In this document: one piece after another, positions 57,654-64,000 of the stretch
How the letters are laid out: each line of letters starts with the position of its first letter
Position numbering within the stretch: position 1 is the first letter of the stretch
DNA from: Cladopsammia gracilis
Lineage: Eukaryota; Cnidaria; Anthozoa; Scleractinia; Dendrophylliidae
Direction: 5' to 3'
Assembly (NCBI GenBank): GCA_022457155.1
Contig: JAJGOT010000348.1
Location: 124,001-188,000, forward strand
DNA: 64,000 bases
Notes under the pieces: model-generated
Databases searched by the model: none
Seen by the model: only the letters and a program-made list of their open reading frames with translations
What the model was told of the DNA's origin: nothing
Translations under genes and position numbers: made by a program

Positions 57654-58058
57654 GTGTATGAGAATACTTTGAATGGATGGCCTGAGATGTGTGATGATGT
57701 GGAGCTGAAACCTTTTCATAATAGAAGGCATGAACTGTCCTGTGAGCAAGGATGCGTCCTCTGGGGAATTCGAGTGATTGTTCCTGTGAGGTTTAGAAGT
57801 CACTTGCTGAAGGAGTTGCACCGAGAACATCCATGTCTGAGCCTGATGTTTGCTTGCAAGTGGTTCCCGGAAGTAATTTTGAGTCACAGTCAAGCTGTAC
57901 CTCACAACTGATTCCTGAGAGTAATCAAACTGAACCGGTACCGTCTCTCGCGCCTGCACCCGAAACAGCAAACTTGCCTGTTCCTGGAGAAGCACAAACA
58001 GGGAACGCAACAGAAATAACATCATCGCCACTCCGAACTCTGAGATGCTTGGGTAGAT
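57654..58058 (+). pseudogene. integrase remnant lacking catalytic core
   Basis: The first part keeps the H2C2 zinc-binding domain of retroviral-type integrase, visible as 'VLWGIRVIVPVRFRSHLLKE' and HREHPC. The DDE core that should follow is missing. The frame passes at about 57850 into a proline-rich tail of the kind found at the end of Pol, 'PVPSLAPAPETANLPVPGEA'. So an internal deletion removed about 1 kb or more. The element could not integrate by itself. Confidence 0.75.
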
Positions 58059-58219
58059 AAGGAAGCCGGTCGTAAAGATGAATTTGTAAAAAAAAAGACT
58101 TGTATCGGACAAAAATAAGAACAGGGAACAATGTCATACTTTTCCTATTACTGTTTATTTATTTTCTAAGTTGTTTTTTTTTTGTTTGTATTTTGTTTAC
58201 TTCTTTGGCGGGAAAGTGG

Positions 58220-58402
58220 TGTTACATATTAGCATATTCATGTTGTAGATTAGTATGCGAAAGTGGAGTTGCATATTAGCATATTCATGTGTAAATTAAT
58301 ATGCGGAGTATTTGAGGCTTCTTTATTCATTAAAAGATTTTATTGTGTGCCTGGCTGCGGGCAGCCAAATTGTGTTGCGCTCATTTGGTGTCCTGATAAA
58401 AT
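58220..58402 (+). repeat. 3' LTR of Ty3-like element
   Basis: Matches the 5' LTR apart from one G in the GGGG run. After GATAAAAT it runs into AT-rich flank. Confidence 0.8.
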
Positions 58403-58874
58403 TTATTTTATTTTACAAATAACAGTGGGGTATAAAATTGTCACAGCTATAAACACTGATGGAATTAAAATCATTCACCATTCATAGAGCACCTTTTTTT
58501 GCTTAACAAAAACAACCCTGTCCATCAATTTACCAATCAACCCATAAACCTGAGACTGACCAGTAATATTGTTATAGGCACTGAACACATTTCTGATAAG
58601 GAAAATACTGTTTGAGGCATACAGGTACCCATACAAAGGCCCATAGGTGGTGAAATTTGAACATTCCTGGAGGAAATGATGTCAACCAATGAGATCTAGA
58701 GCATAAAAGACTTCCTCTCCCCAGCATTAGTTCAATAATGACTTGTCAACATTTTCAAATGCTTACAGTTCAGAGAATTAACACAAAACCATGCTTAACC
58801 TGCACTTGATTTCAACATGATTTGAAAGTGCCACATAGTACAGCTAAAAAGTCTTCTATTTTACTTGTTTCCAG
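58403..58874 (+). other. probable intronic sequence
   Basis: No motif or open frame of note. It ends with a good acceptor (ttacttgtttccag) at 58874. Confidence 0.4.
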
Positions 58875-60656
58875 GACGTATTGAACGTCAGATTTTGAGT
58901 GCCATTGAAGAAATTGTTGACAAATCCTTGCCTCTACCAAAGCTTGCAACTCGTTTTGAGGATGTTGAAGCTGCGAAACAGTGTATCATTAACAAGATCA
59001 CTTTCTGTGAGGCACACAAAACGGTAATCATTAGTTCCTTCTGGCAGAACTTAACTTTGTTTTCCAAAGGGATGTAATAAAAAAATCAGATATGTTTATA
59101 ATGTGGATGTATCATGACTACAGTAGTGACTACAGTAGACTACACCTTTCAAAACAGAAACTTGTAAGCCACGTACACTGTACAGTTGTACATGTATTAT
59201 GAAGTTTGAAATAAGAAACCCTGTTTTTTTGAAGATTTTATTTTTTCTCAAATCAAACATTGAATTTGGGGGCTTGGCTTATCTTTGAGTGCGGCTTGTA
59301 AATGAGTGTTCACATTACATGTCCTTTGTTTTGTTGTATTTGACAGTACTACGACGAGTTGTTGGAGAGTGGTATTTACATAAGAGACTGGTACAAGACT
59401 TGAAGAAATTCCATTGGCCAATTCAGGTAGATATAATTGTGAATCAATGTTGAAAATTAACTTGTGAGTGGCAGCAACATTTAAATCCATCTGAACTGAA
59501 CTGATACTGTTTTTACAGTATGCATCAGAATTAATTGACATCAAAAAGTAGAAGTATGTTGTCTATTAACTTTTGGTTTCTCTTATGTACATTGATGTTG
59601 CTAAAGAGATTGAAAAGCAAAAGACAAGACATGGGAAGGGAAATTGAAACTAAATTAAAAGAACTGTACCAACCCCCTCAACCTGCACCCAAAGTCAGAA
59701 AACGTGGAAAGGTTAAGCAGCTGCAGAAGGAGGAAAACAAGGAGCTTAGCTCCTATGCAGGATCCCTAACAAAGCAATTTCTAATCAAAGTGAGCCTCAA
59801 AATTTTCTTACATTTCTTTCTTCAAACTTGAATCCATATTTCCCCATGCTCCTTCTTCGCATTCATAATGGGCTGTCAATTAAAGGCATGTGATTGATTC
59901 AAACAGTTCTTTGTTTCAAGAAGCAATAATCAGTATCTTATATGTTGTTGTATTGGAACCTGCCTGACACAATGGAAAGGAAATATTCATGAAATTATAA
60001 GCTGTAAATTTGACAGTCTAGATTTTCTAGCAGAATTCTGGTGGGTGGAATAATTCAAAACAGTTCAGATTACACCATTTAATGAGCTCTTTACTTGTTT
60101 TACAGGTATGCACTCTGTGGGAAGAAATTGCAGAAGTAATGACGGACACAATTTCAGGAAAGTGAAGAACATCTCATTGATGTTTTTAATATAACGGTAT
60201 GTTCATTTGTAGTGTACCTCGCTATAAGCTCATTTCATCTCAGTTTAATGAATATACCCAGTGAAGCACTTTCAGTAGTAAAGAGTGGATTGAGTGTCTT
60301 GAGAATTTGAGTGCATGACTGGCAGTTGATTAAAATTCTCAATGTGCCATTATGTTATCACATTAAAATGAATAAGCATACTGGACAAAAATAAAAACAG
60401 AGATCCTACTAGTAATTATGATCAATTTTTAATAATTTTCAGTGCAAGGAATGGGGTTTTCTTCTTTTGGAGATGTTCGGCGCAAGTCTCGCAACAGGGG
60501 ATTATGGGCATCTCACCATAGAGCATGTGCCGATGCTTTTCCGAGCCCATCGTTCTTTACACCACTTATCCAATCAAGGATTCGAAGCTGCCCACAAACT
60601 GCAGAGACAATTGTATGCAAGAGCAACCTCACATAATTCCACTGGGAATACTTCAT
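58875..60656 (+). pseudogene. multi-exon gene of unrecognised family, probably damaged
   Basis: Five exon-like blocks have GT/AG borders: 58875-59023, 59347-59426, 59607-59789, 60106-60196 and 60443-60656. They read 'ILSAIEEIVDKSLPLPKL', 'VVGEWYLHKRLVQDLKKFHW', a basic 'KVRKRGKVKQLQKEE', 'LWEEIAEVMTDTIS' and 'GHLTIEHVPMLFRAHRSLHH'. The last block continues 'LSNQGFEAAHKLQRQL' to a donor. The fourth block needs a change of frame after DTIS, and the phases of the first two blocks do not join simply, so decay or missed sites are likely. The His-rich last exon could bind metal. I do not know the family. It may belong with the exon at 54394 upstream. Confidence 0.45.
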
Positions 60657-60823
60657 GTGAGTTCATTAAATTAACTTTTTCCCCACTTAGTACATGTATG
60701 TATACAGTTGAATACCAGGCACTTAGTGCAAGGTGACTAAAATATTCAATTAAGTGAAGAAAATTACATCTGTGATCAGATGCAAGTTAATTGAATGGAG
60801 ATTTCACTGTTTATCAACTGAAG

Positions 60824-61026
60824 TTAACTCTTTAACTCCCAAGAGAGCCAAACATCAAAATTCAAGAAAAATCCCAAATTTCATTTTGTAAAATATTTGA
60901 AAACAAATGGTACCATGCAGAAGAACTGCTGAAGTGGTTTAATTTGAATAGTCACACCATATAGGATTCCATTCACAGACTCAAAAATTAGAACTCCATA
61001 ATTGACTCTGGGGGTGAAAGGGTTAA
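60824..61026. mobile_element. TTAA MITE (CTCTTTAACTCCC ends)
   Basis: TTAA-CTCTTTAACTCCC at the left and GGGGGTGAAAGGG-TTAA at the right form inverted ends with a few mismatches; about 200 bp, noncoding. Confidence 0.72.
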
Positions 61027-62170
61027 ATTAATACACTTTACTTCCCTGTGATAAATAGTCCAGTAAACCTACGGATTTTTGTAGTCGAGGTTGGACAAAA
61101 ATGTTGGCAAAGCATTTCTGTCAAAAATATGTTTATTGGGGGTAGATTAGTGCACAAAAAAAACCCCACTCGATTCTGACCCCTGGAACCTACTTTTACA
61201 CGTGACCGTGGGAAATCCAAGATGGCCGCCAATCCAAGATGGCCGCCGTTTTAACAAATGCCTTTTCTGCGACACGGCAAAGGGCAATTGCAGAAATAAA
61301 ATATCAAATGTAACTCAAAGAAGTTTGCTTGATCATATGATGATACCGATGTTGCTATGTAAGGGTCAAGGTCGACAATAAGGTCAAGGTCAAGGTAAAA
61401 AATTAAAGTTTTTTTTTAAAAAAATAAGTTTTTATACAGATTTTATTGCTATTTTGCACAGATTTTATTGCTATTTTGCTTTACACATTTGATTTAAAGA
61501 GTTCCCATGGGTAAATTTGCTTATTTTTTCCCAAAATTTGAGGTTTCAGTCGGGAGGGGGACTGGGAAGCACTTTTCTATTTTTTCCGGTCAGCGGTATT
61601 CACCATTAAAATACGATGCCAACGCTTGAATCATTGGAAGTTTCTCGGGCTATGGTTATGGTTTAAGGTGAGTTTTCTTTAAAAAGGCTTTATAAATTAA
61701 CAGATAGGGAAGTGCTTTGCAATTCTGCGACATTTAAAGGTGATTTTGACAATAGTTTGGCGAATATTCTAGCATTTTTATACTGGTGTTTGAAACCGAA
61801 GATTCGGTATCCAGTCTGTCACTGCAAAAATAGCCTGGTTTAGCTTCAAGAACTAGGTTTGAATTCTGTTTCTTTTCAAGCCTGTAGTTCTATAAAAAGC
61901 CGTTTTCTGTTCTTTGATGAATATTGGAGGATTTCCTGATAAATAACAAACATTTTTTAAGGATCAGCAGAATCTTTTAGGACACTAAAGTGACAATCGA
62001 GGCTACTTCATTGTGGCTCTAGTTTGATTGAAAATGGCCGTTTTTGCTATGTTCTCTACAAAAAGTATAATAGTTATAAGTGTTATCTTTATTTAACTGG
62101 ATGTGAAGTGATTACCTATTGAGTGTATTCTAAAATGTCAATTAATTATTTCTGCTTTTAGAAATGTCCA
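61027..62170 (+). other. upstream region of the 62171 gene with a probable 5' intron
   Basis: No coding sequence. A donor (gtttaag|gtgagt) at 61667/61668 and an acceptor (tttctgcttttag) ending at 62160 suggest a noncoding first exon and a 493-bp intron just ahead of the start codon. Repeats 'aaggtcaaggtcaa' occur near 61380. Confidence 0.45.
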
Positions 62171-64000
62171 ATGACTTCTACTTCTTCAGACGAGCTCATT
62201 TGCTTGTTGTGCAAGGTGACCATATCTCAAAAAGAAGCTTTTGCTCGCGTGGGGAAAGCAGGTCTTGAAACTATAAACAAGTTTTCCCAACAGTTTAATG
62301 AGCTAAATCCTGAATCAGCATATCCTATTTTCGCATTTGATGAAAGTAAAAAACAGTATGTGCATGAAAGCTGCCGAAAGAACCACAATAATGCTCGTCG
62401 ATATGATCAGTTGAAACGAAAGTTAACGAATGTCCAGGAGCCCCCGCCTCCAAAACGTCGATCCAGTAGTTCCAGATTTTCTTTCAAGGCCGACTGTTTT
62501 ATCTGTGGTAGTTTTGTCGACCAGGAAAAGGCCAAGAAACTCCCAAACCACACCGAATATGAGTTCAACACTGTCATGTCTTTAACCATTCAAGAAACAA
62601 TACGAAAACATTGCAATGAGCGTCTGAAGGAGCAAGATGATGCATGGGCGGATGCAATTTTACGAAGAATGGCAGCCATTCATGACCTACCCGCAGAGGA
62701 AGCAATCTATCACCGGCGCTGTTATAAGTATTTCTGCTCGCCGCGAAGGTATAACTTAGAAGATCTAACCGCCAATAACGATGGGCCGATTCCAAAAAAG
62801 CGTGGGCAGCCAGCTGGCTCGTGCGATGAGGAAAAGCAGTTTGCATTTATGAGTGTTATTGACTATCTCAAAAGCAACGACGATGAAACCGTAACCTTAG
62901 ACGAACTTTATGATGTGATGCAGCGTTGCTCTGAAAGTGATGAGGTATATTCGAAGAAATCGCTACAGCGCCTCCTAGTAGAACACTATGGCGAAAAGGT
63001 ATCAATTACTTCATCTAAACAGCAACCTCTGGTTGTTACCCTTACTTCAAATGTGAAACAAATTTTACAAGAGGCCCATAAAAAACTTTCTCAAGACTGG
63101 TCTGACATCAATGAGCTGATTGCCATAGTAGGAGACTACATCAGAACTGAAATCAAGAACATCGAAAAGCATAATAATGTGTATCCCGAAGCTACCGATA
63201 TGGGCTCAGTACAGCACAACCTTTCAATCCTGCCCCCTTCACTGTGCTTTCTACTAAGCACAATTATTAAGGGCAAAAATGTCGACCTCAGACGTGCCTC
63301 GCTAGGTCAAGCCATGATGAGCGCGACCTGCCCTAAGCGCTTTCTAAATCCATTACAAGTGGGACTAGGTGTAACACTAGATAACAAATATGGACACCGC
63401 GATCTCATAGATTTATTATACACTCTAGGGTTTAGTTCGTCATATTCTGAGTGCAGCCTGTATAAGAGGAATGCAGCAGTTGTACAGGGTGTAGACAAAA
63501 GTGAGATGCCATCTGGGTCATTGCTTCACTTGATCGCTGATAACGTTGACCATAATGCATGCACGCTCGATGGAGAGAATGTTGTCCATATGATGGGACA
63601 AACGGGAGCTATAACTCCGGCAATACCCAACAGAAATAACATAGAACGAAAGAAAGTCAGCCTTGATACAATCCGGAAAATTGGTGAGCACCGAGTTGTG
63701 TTTCAGCAAGACCCTAAGGCGGTTCTCAAGAACATTAAGTATAGTACTATCCGAGAACAGGCACAAGACATAGACAATAGCAGAATTGACATTATGTGGC
63801 AGGTATCAATGCACGCATCTCGCCCTCGTCCTTTATGGTCCGGCTATATGGAAAAACTGCACAAAGGTTCGCCAAACCAAGGCAAAAGCACGCAGCTTTT
63901 TCTGCCCATGATCGATTTGACGCCCAGTAATCCAACATGTGTCCGGTCAACACTTGAATACTTGTGCGACATTGCCAACAAGCAAGGTGTAACTCCAATA
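62171..64000 (+). CDS. large zinc-binding protein of uncharacterised invertebrate family (5' part)
   Basis: A 610-codon frame is open from ATG 62171 to the window edge, with no stop. The N-terminus has two zinc-finger-like Cys/His clusters. The first is CLLCK (about residues 12-16) with VHESC. The second is CFICG (about 114-118) with YHRRCYKYFC near 190. Later come 'RRASLGQAMMSATCPKRF', 'LQVGLGVTLDNKYGHRDL', 'SYSECSLYKRNAAVVQG' and 'IADNVDHNACTLDGENVVH'. From memory, the 'ADNVDHN.RTLDG...HGMG' region recurs in many multicopy predicted proteins of cnidarians, molluscs and arthropods with no assigned function. Aspartates in DNVDH could be catalytic, as in nuclease or transposase folds, but this is speculation. 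A different ATG at 62164 is in another frame. An acceptor lies 10 bp upstream, so translation starts in exon 2. Confidence 0.75.
   Translation, partial: MTSTSSDELICLLCKVTISQKEAFARVGKAGLETINKFSQQFNELNPESAYPIFAFDESKKQYVHESCRKNHNNARRYDQLKRKLTNVQEPPPPKRRSSSSRFSFKADCFICGSFVDQEKAKKLPNHTEYEFNTVMSLTIQETIRKHCNERLKEQDDAWADAILRRMAAIHDLPAEEAIYHRRCYKYFCSPRRYNLEDLTANNDGPIPKKRGQPAGSCDEEKQFAFMSVIDYLKSNDDETVTLDELYDVMQRCSESDEVYSKKSLQRLLVEHYGEKVSITSSKQQPLVVTLTSNVKQILQEAHKKLSQDWSDINELIAIVGDYIRTEIKNIEKHNNVYPEATDMGSVQHNLSILPPSLCFLLSTIIKGKNVDLRRASLGQAMMSATCPKRFLNPLQVGLGVTLDNKYGHRDLIDLLYTLGFSSSYSECSLYKRNAAVVQGVDKSEMPSGSLLHLIADNVDHNACTLDGENVVHMMGQTGAITPAIPNRNNIERKKVSLDTIRKIGEHRVVFQQDPKAVLKNIKYSTIREQAQDIDNSRIDIMWQVSMHASRPRPLWSGYMEKLHKGSPNQGKSTQLFLPMIDLTPSNPTCVRSTLEYLCDIANKQGVTPI

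Larger units (their letters stand above)
54730..58402 (+). mobile_element. Ty3-like (Metaviridae) LTR retrotransposon, internally deleted
   Basis: A 3.67 kb element with near-identical LTRs of 184/183 bp encoding Gag, protease, RT and RNase H, with most of integrase lost. I could not identify a clear target duplication. Near-identity of the LTRs suggests recent insertion or mobilisation by relatives after the deletion. Confidence 0.85.

Overview
The window is eukaryotic and looks like an invertebrate genome. It is AT-rich, has spliced genes with GT/AG introns, tRNA-derived SINEs, Ty3-type and Tc1/pogo-type transposons and many TTAA and TA miniature elements (MITEs). The combination of a Rep/SF3-helicase protein, a DUF3987 gene, RecQ-like fragments and large zinc-binding orphan proteins resembles what I know of anthozoan cnidarians (coral or anemone). 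That assignment is inference. Almost no single-copy host gene can be supported; most of the window is nested mobile DNA and recent duplication.

Layout. 1-13.8 kb: gene-poor, with pogo/Tigger-like non-autonomous elements, one carrying a nested CGCG-rich MITE, a TTAA MITE, short tandem duplications and a tRNA-like sequence. 13.8-34.2 kb: three tandem copies of a ~4.8 kb unit joined at poly-C/CT tracts. The middle copy is swollen to 11.5 kb by three insertions of one transposon class (GTGACC ends, 4-bp target duplication, clusters of short palindromes). Each unit carries a Tigger MITE and a TTAA hairpin MITE; copies 1 and 2 also carry a broken RecQ-like helicase exon. 35.6-44.5 kb: an imperfect inverted repeat with arms of about 4.4 kb and an 11-nt spacer, flanked by TA. 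44.5-48.9 kb: the most interesting object, a 4,424-bp TA-flanked element bounded by two 264-bp direct repeats. It encodes a HUH-endonuclease/SF3-helicase Rep (+ strand) and a DD34E Tc1-like transposase (- strand), convergent over an iteron-like inverted repeat.

48.9-52.5 kb: a spliced but frameshifted DUF3987 (primase/helicase-associated ATPase) gene, with SINEs in its intron. 52.6-54.7 kb: tandem repeats, a hairpin MITE and a GACCCA minisatellite. 54.7-58.4 kb: a Ty3-like LTR retrotransposon with gag, protease, RT and RNase H but a deleted integrase core. 58.8-60.7 kb: exons of an unrecognised gene. 62.2-64.0 kb: a long open frame for a zinc-binding protein of an uncharacterised invertebrate family, running off the window.

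How the parts may work together. In the 44.5-48.9 kb element the transposase would act on the CAACCAGTTGC ends carried by both 264-bp repeats, while Rep could nick and unwind at the iteron-like inverted repeat. If so, the element combines cut-and-paste integration with rolling-circle-type replication. This mechanism is a hypothesis from gene content and structure, not something the sequence proves.
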